DNA of 61,860 nt, taken from NCBI RefSeq assembly GCF_022836495.1, contig NZ_BQXM01000031.1, positions 1 to 61,860 on the forward strand, written 5' to 3'. A program made the translations under genes and the position numbers. The notes under the pieces were generated by a model that was not told where the DNA came from, searched no databases, and was given only the letters and a program-made list of their open reading frames with translations. Positions 52,615-60,081 of the stretch are shown piece after piece (position 1 is the stretch's first letter; the number at the start of each line of letters is the position of its first letter). The stretch is from Desulforhabdus sp. TSK. Its GTDB lineage: Bacteria > Desulfobacterota > Syntrophobacteria > Syntrophobacterales > Syntrophobacteraceae.

Positions 52615-52661
52615 AAAGCGTCATCTGGGAGGCAGCCGGATAAACGGCTTCCCGCTCTGGT

Positions 52662-53120
52662 TTAGATCGACGACAACAAAACGCCCATAGGCAAATAGTT
52701 GAAACTGCCCTTGTCACCGTACAGGGTGCCTACCCACTTTGTCCCGGCTCCATAGCCCGAAAAAATGTCCCACATTCTAGGCGAGGTTTGGCATGTCGGC
52801 TCTTCCCCGGTAAGACCAAACTCCCGATAATGAGGGAAAATATCTGCCAGCCGTTCCCAAACTCGTGAGCCTCCCGTGAGTTTTTCAAGGGTCATCGGTG
52901 CGCTTGCATCCTCATATTTCCAAAAGCCGTTCACATGAAACATGAAGCCGATATGCTTTTCTCCTGGGGTGCCGTGGTCGAGATAAACGCCCCACACGTG
53001 CCCGTGATCGTCCAACCGAACCGCGTCTTCTTGCCCGGAAAGCCCCCACACCGCATATCTGCCGGTGAAGTTCTGAATTTTGTCGCGCCAAACGTAGCAA
53101 GGGATATTGGTTGCTTTCAT
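52662..53120 (-). CDS. Island protein of unknown function (152 residues)
   Basis: A soluble, aromatic-rich protein: CYVWRDKIQNFTGRYAVWGL near the start, VWGVYLDHGTPGEKHIGFMF and FSGYGAGTKWVGTLYGDKGS near the end. AAAGGA precedes the ATG. The strand-rich composition suggests a beta-sheet fold. No family recognised. It may be an accessory gene of the island and is a candidate for host or phage interaction. Confidence 0.55.
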   Translation of the reverse strand: MKATNIPCYVWRDKIQNFTGRYAVWGLSGQEDAVRLDDHGHVWGVYLDHGTPGEKHIGFMFHVNGFWKYEDASAPMTLEKLTGGSRVWERLADIFPHYREFGLTGEEPTCQTSPRMWDIFSGYGAGTKWVGTLYGDKGSFNYLPMGVLLSSI

Positions 53121-53168
53121 TGTCGGAGTCCTTTCTTTGCTTTGGTCGGTCCAGTGCCAGTGCTTAAG

Positions 53169-53492
53169 CTATCGGAAATCGCCGGGTCCACTTCGCCGCT
53201 GGTCGTCCGCTTCCAGCCGCGAGGCTTTCGTGTAGAAGTCCCGCACCTGCTCGGGTAAATCCTCCCACCTGGTAGGCGGGTCGTCCTCTTCCATCATGCA
53301 GAAGATATGGGTCAGGAGAAAGGTCATGTTAAACCGCCGGTCGTCCGGTCGTGTGAAGTTCATCCCGCCGCCGCCGTGGTACGATTCAAGAGCCTTTTCC
53401 ACGTCATAGCTCACAAGCCGCGCGACGTTCTGAGCCCGTTCCAATGACAGCTTTTCGTACCAAGGTTTTACGGGAAATTCGATTACGCTCAT
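53169..53492 (-). CDS. Island protein of unknown function (107 residues)
   Basis: Opens MSVIEFPVKPWYEKLSLERA and contains YHGGGGMNFTRPDDRRFNMT and MMEEDDPPTRWEDLPEQVRD; mostly helical with a basic tail. AAGGGAA precedes the ATG. It is part of the leftward island operon, 78 bases from the zinc protein gene. Its function is unknown. Confidence 0.55.
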   Translation of the reverse strand: MSVIEFPVKPWYEKLSLERAQNVARLVSYDVEKALESYHGGGGMNFTRPDDRRFNMTFLLTHIFCMMEEDDPPTRWEDLPEQVRDFYTKASRLEADDQRRSGPGDFR

Positions 53493-53570
53493 TGTCTATG
53501 TTCCCTTCTTTGTGCTAAATTCTCGTTGTGCTTTTACACATGCCCTGGGAGGCCCGCCGCCTGCCAGGGT

Positions 53571-53735
53571 TCACTTTTTGCCCTTGCGCTTTCCTCTGCC
53601 CTGCCGGGTCCGCTTCGCTATCACGGCTTGACATACCAGACATGTGATAGGAGCGTCCCCGGTTCCGTAATATGGTCCACCCCACAGGTGCCCGTATCGC
53701 CCCCAAACACATCCAGCTTTTGAATGAATCTTCAT
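53571..53735 (-). CDS. Small zinc-ribbon-like island protein (54 residues)
   Basis: ATG at 53735 overlaps the nuclease stop (ATGA) and follows AAAGGAACGG. The protein reads KIHSKAGCVWGRYGHLWGGP, then YYGTGDAPITCLVCQAVIAK and a basic tail RTRQGRGKRKGKK. One cysteine and a histidine followed by CxxC, and the lysine-rich end, suggest a metal-binding nucleic-acid protein. A competing 79-residue frame (53515-53754) lacks these features and is rejected. Confidence 0.65.
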   Translation of the reverse strand: MKIHSKAGCVWGRYGHLWGGPYYGTGDAPITCLVCQAVIAKRTRQGRGKRKGKK

Positions 53736-54199
53736 ACCGCCGTTCCTTTCTCAAGTCGTCCGGTGCGCTTCTCGTCCTCGGCTTGAAACTTCTCCAGGAG
53801 GGAAAAGGCCATGTATTCCGCCCCGGCCCGGCTGCCGCACCAAATGAAGGGGACGCGATACCGAATCGAAAACGCCGCGATTGATTGAAGGACGCTATGC
53901 GATTTCATCCCGCTGGTGTACCGATGGTCCCGGACGTCGGCCATGCTCCCCTCGATCAAAACCGCGAAGAATTCCAGCGATTGCGCTCGGCAAAGCTCCC
54001 GCTCAAAACGTGCCCGGTTCGGAGGCATGAGGCATGAAATCAAGTCGTTCAATTCCTTCCGTTCGAGCGCCACCCGGTCTTGATACCCGTCAAGCGAGTA
54101 GTCGCCGGTCTTCAACCCGGTCCGCTCCACGATGGTCCCCGGAAAGCGTTTGAAGGAAAACGGCCGTTGTTCTCGGGTGTCGCATAGGATCTTCATCAA
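53732..54199 (-). CDS. ERCC4-type nuclease
   Basis: A 155-residue stand-alone ERCC4 (XPF/Mus81-type) nuclease domain. The catalytic pattern GD-x12-ERKx3D is complete: G32-D33 in TGDYSLDGY and E46-R47-K48 with D52 in LERKELNDL, preceded by CDTREQRPFSF. There is no helix-hairpin-helix tail, so it probably acts with a partner. Such nucleases cut branched DNA or flaps. It overlaps the primase-helicase stop and the zinc protein start by 4 bases each, so the three form a tightly coupled unit. Confidence 0.87.
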   Translation of the reverse strand: MMKILCDTREQRPFSFKRFPGTIVERTGLKTGDYSLDGYQDRVALERKELNDLISCLMPPNRARFERELCRAQSLEFFAVLIEGSMADVRDHRYTSGMKSHSVLQSIAAFSIRYRVPFIWCGSRAGAEYMAFSLLEKFQAEDEKRTGRLEKGTAV

Positions 54200-57129
54200 A
54201 CCGCCTCCCTTTTATGTGTCCCGGCCTTGAATTTGGGACAATCGCCCCCATCGGTCGGCATCTTGGTGAATCTCCCGTCCGTTGCTTCGGGACAGGTGCC
54301 CGGTTTATTTTTGGGATCGGATCGGTTCGCCGTGAAGTTCAGGCAGTCGGCACAGGTTGAAGGGTGGGTTTTGAGTGTTTGGTGGGTGTGTTTTCCCCCA
54401 TTATATAAATATGTCACGTGACAGTTTTCTATAAAGGGTTTAGCAACATCCACAGATTCCACTAAACCCACTTTCCACACCGTGATTTTTTGTCGGGTTC
54501 CATCTTTGGAGAAGCGCAAGCCTTCAACTATCCGCCCCTGGTGTTTTTCGATCCAGCGGCCAAAACGTCTGGGATTAATTACGCCCCGCTCGCCCGCGAT
54601 TTCATCCAGAGCGGCCCAAAGTTCCGAATCTTTGTCCTGTTCTGCCGTGCGGATAACTTGTGCGACGGTCTTTCCGTCTTTCCCGAAATTCGTATGCCAT
54701 GCGTCAAGAAGCGCCGCGAGTTTGCTCGTTTCCGGGTCCACTTCAAAATTCTTCGTGATCGATTCAACCGGGTCTATCACGTCCAGCCATCCGTTTCCGC
54801 CGATCCAGCGCACGCAGCCGCGTATGAAGTCGCTCCAGACTTCGAAAGAAGCGAGTCGTCCCTTTGGTTTCTCGTATCCGCTTGACAAATAACCGCGAAG
54901 CAGCATCAGCCCGGCCCGGATCAACTCAAGGCGGTGCGTCCGGCAATAGTCCAGCGGGTCAAATGGAAAGCTACGGGTCCAAGGTGTTTCCATTCGCGGG
55001 TCAATGCGAACCGTGATGAACCGCCGTCCCAAATCGCCGACAAGGGCGACGTTGTTGCCAGTGGCAAGCGTCAAGCTGTTGGTCGGTACGCTCAAAATAC
55101 TCGATGCACCCAACACGCGGTCCGTGAGGGTTTCAGAAGTCAGAAAGGCACAAAGACAGTCTGATTCAACATGCCCGCTCAAGTTGTCGAAAATGATACA
55201 GCCCGCACCGCCCCGGCAAACCGCAAGTAACCGCTTGCGGAGCTCGTCGTCATCTTTCGCCCTGGGAAACACTTCAGGGTTCTGCCCGGCCACTACCGAC
55301 AAGCAAAGCGCCAGCAAGGTCTTGCCGGAACCGGCCGATGGTGCGGTTAAAAGACAGCCCGGTGCCGTGGGAAGAACCGGCCGCGTCAACGCCGTTAGGG
55401 TCGCCGCAAGCATTGCCCCGCGTGAAACTGAATCGACGAACGGGAACAGTTCAAACGGTTTCCAAACGCTGCCCGCCGCCGCTTTCAACTCAGATTCGGT
55501 CGGCTTATCGGGAATGGCCCGCCAGCGTCCGTCCGGGTCCGGAAAGTCCAGGTAAAGCCCGGTTTCCTCGTCGTGCCCTTCTTGGTCGATAACGCGGCCC
55601 TCGGGGGTGATTGCCGGTGCGCTAATAATCCCGGTCAGCCTCGGGAGCCCCCACATGCCCGACACCGCCAGGATGGTTTTTGCAAGGTCAACCGGGCAAT
55701 CTTTCGTGAGCCATTTGTCAGCGCGGAAATCGTATTTCTCGAACCGAATCAGCCCCGTCAGGTAGTACCGCAACCACTCCGGGGTCAAGGGATGGGGTTT
55801 GCCCTCAGCTATCCGGCAGAGTTCCCCGCCGCGCTCGTAAATGGTCCCATCAAGCCGCATGAGCTCCAGGCATCGCCCGGTGATGGATTGCAGCTCGCCG
55901 CCTTCTATGCGAACGGTCGTAACGGCCCGGTGAAGACTGTAACGTTGCCCGCCATGTGCGAAGCTCCAAATGTAGGGCTTCCCGGCCGCATGTAGGTTCA
56001 CTTGGCCAATTCGCGGGTCATTTCCATAGTCGGGCTCAAGCGGGTCGTGACAGCGGATTCCGTGGTACTTTTTTGGGTTGTCAAGGATCTGTCCGACGGT
56101 CAAAACGCCGTGTTTCTCTGTGCGGATCTGAAAGTCGCCGAAGAGCCGCTTTTCCTTAACCGCCCGTGTCAGTTCGTCCCGGGTCCGTTCCCGGTCAAGA
56201 TCGGGATTCGCCTTCGCCATTGCCGCAAGCCGATCCTCAACCCATGTTTCCCGCGCCTGGTCAGCTTCAGGTTTCGCCGTCGCCCGTGCAGCCTTCTTGA
56301 GCTCTGCAAGCCGCTTCTTTTCATCCGGTGTCAGGTCAGGCAATGCCGTCCTGGTGTCCAGGTAGGTGCCGCCCTCGTTGTAAACGATCGGGTCCGGCCG
56401 GCGCTGTTCGAGTCCAGGCCCGCAAGCCGCCCCTCCTGCGAAATCAAGCCGTTCCGGTTGCCAGACAGAAGCATCGATCAGCGTCCTATCGAGAAGCGCC
56501 CCGCTCTTGGAAACGTCAAATCGTCCATGTCCCGCGAGCCAAAGCCGATCGAAAAGGACTTGTCCAGCCCTCGGAATGTCGGAAGCCTCCTTCACGGCGA
56601 TATAGACCCGCTGCCCCATGATCCCGCGGAGTTCTTGCCCGGTCTTCAGGTCGCAAATGCAGCTCGATGCCGATGCCGTCCAAACGTGCGGCGCCGTCTC
56701 CAGTTCGCGACAAACTCCATAAAGCGCCTTCCGCAATTCATCGTGGGTCAGCGGTTTCTTGTTAGCCTGGGGGTCGTAGTCGAGCATCAAAATGCCCGCG
56801 CCTTCCGGCCAGCGAAGGTGCTCCCGAGTTCGTGCGATGGTCGGTAAGTCGCCGTTATTTGCTGTTTTGGGCAGTGATTCAGCGGTAACGATCCTTGCCC
56901 GGTCATGTGCCGGAATCCCGTATGTGAGCGCCTGATGCGGTCCAAGAGATTTCAGGAGGGAAGCGAAGCCAGAAACGCACACGCCGCGAAGCTCAATGAT
57001 ACCCTCGACAAGTTGTCCACCCGGCAGTTTCTCCAGGTCGCCGCGTTCATCGCGCCGGAAGGCTTTTGATAGCCGTTCGGGTTTTGTTGCGGTAATGATG
57101 GAAAGGGAAATCGGGGTCCGCTCGCTCAT
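54196..57129 (-). CDS. Primase-helicase-like replication protein of the island
   Basis: A 977-residue protein. The N-terminal third has GAGILMLDYDPQANKKPLTH with an acidic LDYD (116-119), reminiscent of the primase active site of mobile-element AEP primases, and later FDVSKSGALLDRTLIDASVW. A P-loop ATPase follows: CLLTAPSAGSGKTLLALCLS near residue 570, GGAGCIIFDNLSG (Walker B) and SLTLATGNNVALVGDLGRRF. The C-terminus has a cysteine cluster (CADCLNF, GTCPEA, GDCPKF), likely a zinc finger. It probably initiates and drives replication of the excised element. Its stop and start overlap neighbours by 4 bases. Confidence 0.78.
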   Translation of the reverse strand: MSERTPISLSIITATKPERLSKAFRRDERGDLEKLPGGQLVEGIIELRGVCVSGFASLLKSLGPHQALTYGIPAHDRARIVTAESLPKTANNGDLPTIARTREHLRWPEGAGILMLDYDPQANKKPLTHDELRKALYGVCRELETAPHVWTASASSCICDLKTGQELRGIMGQRVYIAVKEASDIPRAGQVLFDRLWLAGHGRFDVSKSGALLDRTLIDASVWQPERLDFAGGAACGPGLEQRRPDPIVYNEGGTYLDTRTALPDLTPDEKKRLAELKKAARATAKPEADQARETWVEDRLAAMAKANPDLDRERTRDELTRAVKEKRLFGDFQIRTEKHGVLTVGQILDNPKKYHGIRCHDPLEPDYGNDPRIGQVNLHAAGKPYIWSFAHGGQRYSLHRAVTTVRIEGGELQSITGRCLELMRLDGTIYERGGELCRIAEGKPHPLTPEWLRYYLTGLIRFEKYDFRADKWLTKDCPVDLAKTILAVSGMWGLPRLTGIISAPAITPEGRVIDQEGHDEETGLYLDFPDPDGRWRAIPDKPTESELKAAAGSVWKPFELFPFVDSVSRGAMLAATLTALTRPVLPTAPGCLLTAPSAGSGKTLLALCLSVVAGQNPEVFPRAKDDDELRKRLLAVCRGGAGCIIFDNLSGHVESDCLCAFLTSETLTDRVLGASSILSVPTNSLTLATGNNVALVGDLGRRFITVRIDPRMETPWTRSFPFDPLDYCRTHRLELIRAGLMLLRGYLSSGYEKPKGRLASFEVWSDFIRGCVRWIGGNGWLDVIDPVESITKNFEVDPETSKLAALLDAWHTNFGKDGKTVAQVIRTAEQDKDSELWAALDEIAGERGVINPRRFGRWIEKHQGRIVEGLRFSKDGTRQKITVWKVGLVESVDVAKPFIENCHVTYLYNGGKHTHQTLKTHPSTCADCLNFTANRSDPKNKPGTCPEATDGRFTKMPTDGGDCPKFKAGTHKREAV

Positions 57130-57359
57130 CGGCCCATCACCTCAGCAACAAGACGGTCAACCCGCGATTCATCAACGCGCGCATTCTCATCCATCCACTT
57201 GTGGAGGTCCGCAGCTCGGACACGGACGATTTTCTTTCCGATTCGAAAGTGGGGGATCGGTCGGTCCGGGTCATGTATCAAGTCCCAAACCTTGCGCTCG
57301 GAAATCCCTAGCTCTTTGCTGATTTTTTGGGCGGATAAATAGGAAGGGTTTTCTTGCAT
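57126..57359 (-). CDS. AlpA/excisionase-like helix-turn-helix protein
   Basis: A 77-residue MerR-like winged-helix protein: YLSAQKISKELGISERKVWD and IPHFRIGKKIVRVRAADLHK with a C-terminal helix. This is the AlpA/Xis DNA-binding class that promotes excision or activates element genes. I take the ATG at 57359 (AAAGG upstream) rather than the frame start 12 codons earlier. It heads the overlapping primase-nuclease-zinc operon. Confidence 0.82.
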   Translation of the reverse strand: MQENPSYLSAQKISKELGISERKVWDLIHDPDRPIPHFRIGKKIVRVRAADLHKWMDENARVDESRVDRLVAEVMGR

Positions 57360-57459
57360 CGCGTTCACCTTTCTTTGTGAATGTTCGTGATGCAAGAATT
57401 TTATGGTTTCTATAGCTGGTGAACAGTGAGAGAGAAGAGGCCGGTCTTATCTGTCACCC

Positions 57460-57488
57460 TGATAAATAGCGAATGCTCTTATTTATCA
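57460..57488. promoter_or_regulatory. Inverted repeat upstream of the replication operon
   Basis: TGATAAATA (57460-57468) and TATTTATCA (57480-57488) are perfect 9-base inverted repeats 11 bases apart. They straddle the stop codon of the gene at 57479-58189 and lie about 100 bases upstream of the HTH gene, so they could be an operator or part of a weak terminator. Confidence 0.4.
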
Positions 57489-58189
57489 CCCCCCTGTTTT
57501 TGATAGTCGCCAGGAAAAACACCGCGTTCTGCATTCTGGATTATCCGTTTAGCCTTGTCGCGCTTATCCTGCATTTTTCTTTGTTCATGCTCATCAAACG
57601 AACGTTCGAATTCCGCCGCAATTTCCCGCCAGGTGAAACCGTTCAGTTCGTGCAGCCGGAACACATCAAGGTAATCCTGTAACTCTCCCCGTCTCAAGCG
57701 TTTGGCCGTGAAGCATGGGTTTGCGCAATCCCTCGCAAGCTCTTTCCTTTGCATCGCAGTGAGTTTTCCAATTATGTGCATCTTCCCCTTGAATTCGTGC
57801 TCTTGAAAACGCCGCAAACGCTCTTCCGCGCGCCCCCACCACTCCTCAAAATTGTTCGTATGGACATCGCCGAAGGTTTGATATGTGACGAGCAAACGAG
57901 GGTTCCAGCCGTTTACAGTGGAATCATCGAAGGTTCTCCATCGGCCCGTTTGATCGTCTATAAAATGTTGGCTTACGCTGACGAACAGTTTCTTTACTCG
58001 GTAATATTGCGCCTTCGGTATTAGAGCGAGGTCGGCCAATGGCGATAGGGTTGAATAGTTCGCCCCCGGCATGTCCCAATCGAATTTGAAATTCTCGTCG
58101 TCTCGAATCCACTCACACAGTTTTTGGTAATCGTCGCTCAGTTTGAGGTATTCCCACCATAGCCGGAAGTCTTCCCTTTCATCTGCCAT
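57479..58189 (-). CDS. Island protein of unknown function (236 residues)
   Basis: A soluble protein rich in aromatic and charged residues: FRLWWEYLKLSDDYQKLCEW at the start, FEEWWGRAEERLRRFQEHEF in the middle and a helix-turn-helix-like piece LHELNGFTWREIAAEFERSF near residue 190, then a basic tail. AGGAGGCG precedes the ATG. It is the rightmost gene of the island. The HTH-like segment suggests DNA binding, but no family is recognised. Confidence 0.65.
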   Translation of the reverse strand: MADEREDFRLWWEYLKLSDDYQKLCEWIRDDENFKFDWDMPGANYSTLSPLADLALIPKAQYYRVKKLFVSVSQHFIDDQTGRWRTFDDSTVNGWNPRLLVTYQTFGDVHTNNFEEWWGRAEERLRRFQEHEFKGKMHIIGKLTAMQRKELARDCANPCFTAKRLRRGELQDYLDVFRLHELNGFTWREIAAEFERSFDEHEQRKMQDKRDKAKRIIQNAERGVFPGDYQKQGGDK

Positions 58190-58342
58190 CGTCCGCGCCT
58201 CCTGTAAGCGCCCTGGGAGGAATCCAGGGGAAACCCGGCCAGGAAACCGGGCTTTTCGAGAAGGGTAGCTAATCCGTCTCTATCCCTTGGAAATTGTGCG
58301 TATTCTAATCGCTTTTCATGTTCAATGCAAATTCTTGAATCT

Positions 58343-58360
58343 GGTTGCGTATAGGTTGCG
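58343..58360. promoter_or_regulatory. Candidate integrase arm-type sites, right end
   Basis: GGTTGCGTATAGGTTGCG is an exact copy of the sequence at 49764-49781, in the same orientation, about 75 bases inside the right attachment site. Confidence 0.55.
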
Positions 58361-58435
58361 TTTTGGGGTCAAAAAGCCGCATTTTTGAGCATGTCGGATC
58401 TAATGATTTCAATGACTTAAGTACCATTTTTCGGA

Positions 58436-58453
58436 TCTCTCCTCCGGCACCAT
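58436..58453. other. Right attachment site (attR core)
   Basis: TCTCTCCTCCGGCACCAT repeats the 3' end of tRNA-Leu (49695-49712). The preceding bases differ, so the match ends at the core. Around it, 58190-58682 holds no gene I can support. Confidence 0.88.
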
Positions 58454-58465
58454 GAAGTCATTCTC

Positions 58466-58500
58466 AAGGGTTAGCGCAGCGACGCGCTAACCCTTGTTTA
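58466..58500 (+). terminator. Hairpin after attR, probable original tRNA-Leu terminator
   Basis: AAGGGTTAGCGC (58466-58477) pairs with GCGCTAACCCTT (58484-58495), followed by GTTTATT. It lies just outside the right attachment site, where the tRNA-Leu transcript would have ended before the island inserted. Confidence 0.55.
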
Positions 58501-58590
58501 TTCTCGTTCATGTGCCTGATGCTCCTGTTCATGCCTCAGGTCTTACTACAACCCCACACAATGAAGTTGCCGATACGCACAACGTTATTT

Positions 58591-58647
58591 CGGGCTTGAC
58601 CCGGAATCCCAAGAGATGACTGGATGCCGGCTTTCGCCGGCATGACG
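58591..58647. repeat. REP-like repeat, family C partial copy
   Basis: CGGGCTTGACCCGGAATCCC followed by GGATGCCGGCTTTCGCCGGC and ATGACG is a divergent copy of the family seen at 25244 and 40061. No clear terminal repeats remain. Confidence 0.65.
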
Positions 58648-58682
58648 AGATGGAAAGCACGCCTTTTTCTTTGCGGCTGTGC

Positions 58683-59819
58683 TTAACAGTCGTCAGAGGA
58701 ATGCCGTGGTGCTTTGTAGCCCCCAAGGACTCCCCTAGGCGAAAGGACTATTTGCCACAGCTGGTTACATCTCGCTCTGAAAGCCCCGGCACAGGACAAC
58801 AGATAGTACTTCCACATGCGGTAGAATCGATCGTCATAATTTTTCTTCAGCATCTGCCAGTGGTCATGGAAATTTTGAAACCAGTGCATGAGGGTCTTGT
58901 CATAGTCGCTTCCGAAGCTGTGCCAGTCTTCCAATACGAACAACCCCTCCGTGGCGGAGCATATCTGCGCCGCTGAAGGCAGCATGGAATGAGGAAAAAT
59001 ATAGCGGTCGATCCAAAGGTCCGTGCTCTTCACCGACGTATTCCCCCCGATCGTGTGGAGCAGGAAGAGTCCGTCGTCCTTCAAACAGCTCCTGACGATC
59101 CGCATAAAAGCACCGTAGTTCTTGTATCCCACATGCTCAAACATCCCGATGGACACAATGCGGTCGAAGGCGCCATGGATGTCTCGATAATCCTGCAAAC
59201 GAATGTCCACGGGAAGACCACGGCACAGCTCTTTTGCGTATTCGGCCTGCCTCTTTGAAATGGTGATGCCCACAACTTTGACCTGGTATTTTTCGGCAGC
59301 AAATTTTGCAGCACCCCCCCACCCACACCCGATATCCAGGAGCTCCATGCCTGGGTGCAAATCGAGCTTTCGGCAGACAAGATCCAATTTGGCTTCCTGG
59401 GCTTCTTCCAGTGTTGAGGCCGTTTCCCAATACCCGCAGCTATAGATCATGAGCTCACCCAGCATGCATTTATAAAGATCGTTCCCAATATCGTAATGGT
59501 AAGGGACATCTCTGCCGGCACGTGATGGCCTTTGCAGATTCAGGAGTCGGCTTTTCACCGTGTCTGAATACCAGATTTTGAAAGCAGCCTTATCATACAA
59601 TTCAGCACGCAGGGCTCTGAAAAAGAATTCATCCAGCCTGGGGCAATCCCACCAGCCGTCCATATAGGATTCCCCCAGAGCAAGCGTCCCCCCTTTCACC
59701 AATCTCCGATAAAATTCGTCATTATGGATCTCAATATCCCAGGGCCGTTCTCCGGTAGTGCCAATATCGGCCGATGCCAACAGCTCCTGGATCATTCTGG
59801 ATAGAGTCCGCTGAGACAT
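58683..59819 (-). CDS. cfa: Cyclopropane-fatty-acyl-phospholipid synthase
   Basis: A 378-residue Cfa-family methyltransferase that adds a methylene group from SAM to unsaturated acyl chains of membrane lipids. Visible features are GGTLALGESYMDGWWDC in the N-terminal domain, HYDIGNDLYKCMLGELMIYS, the SAM motif ELLDIGCGWGGAAKFAAE and IVSIGMFEHVGYKNY. Length fits the E. coli enzyme (382). It is the first chromosomal gene right of the island and converges with nothing. Its product would adapt the membrane to stress. Confidence 0.96.
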   Translation of the reverse strand: MSQRTLSRMIQELLASADIGTTGERPWDIEIHNDEFYRRLVKGGTLALGESYMDGWWDCPRLDEFFFRALRAELYDKAAFKIWYSDTVKSRLLNLQRPSRAGRDVPYHYDIGNDLYKCMLGELMIYSCGYWETASTLEEAQEAKLDLVCRKLDLHPGMELLDIGCGWGGAAKFAAEKYQVKVVGITISKRQAEYAKELCRGLPVDIRLQDYRDIHGAFDRIVSIGMFEHVGYKNYGAFMRIVRSCLKDDGLFLLHTIGGNTSVKSTDLWIDRYIFPHSMLPSAAQICSATEGLFVLEDWHSFGSDYDKTLMHWFQNFHDHWQMLKKNYDDRFYRMWKYYLLSCAGAFRARCNQLWQIVLSPRGVLGGYKAPRHSSDDC

Positions 59820-60081
59820 GCTTCAGCCCTCCGGCAAAAATCCAAGGATCCAAATCTTCATTGAGGGCGCAGAGACAGAAATGACGATGACATCGCTTCA
59901 TCATTCGGTTCAAGGTTTAACCTTCGCTCGCGTTGAATGGAAATGGCTTCTGTGCCCATCATCGTTTTAGAAAGGGACACCGGCAACAATGCATGAAAAA
60001 GACGACTTTCACGAAACAAACGGAAAGTATTGCTTCACCGTTTCTATGACTTCCATTCCTACGGACTCCAGGACAGGCCGG

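Larger units (their letters stand above)
49695..58453. mobile_element. 8.76 kb integrative element in tRNA-Leu(CAA)
   Basis: The element is bounded by 18-base direct repeats and carries, from the right end leftwards, an unknown protein, an excisionase-like HTH protein, a primase-helicase, an ERCC4 nuclease, a zinc protein, several unknown proteins, two ribbon-helix-helix regulators and a tyrosine integrase. Nearly all genes run leftwards, many with 4-base ATGA overlaps. No capsid, tail, terminase or conjugation gene is recognisable, which suggests a phage satellite or a minimal integrative mobile element. Whether it still excises is unknown, but both ends look intact. Confidence 0.88.

Noticed and set aside
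53515-53754. 79-codon minus-strand frame in the island
   Set aside because: The 54-residue frame at 53571-53735 has the ATGA overlap, the ribosome-binding site and metal-ligand pattern instead.
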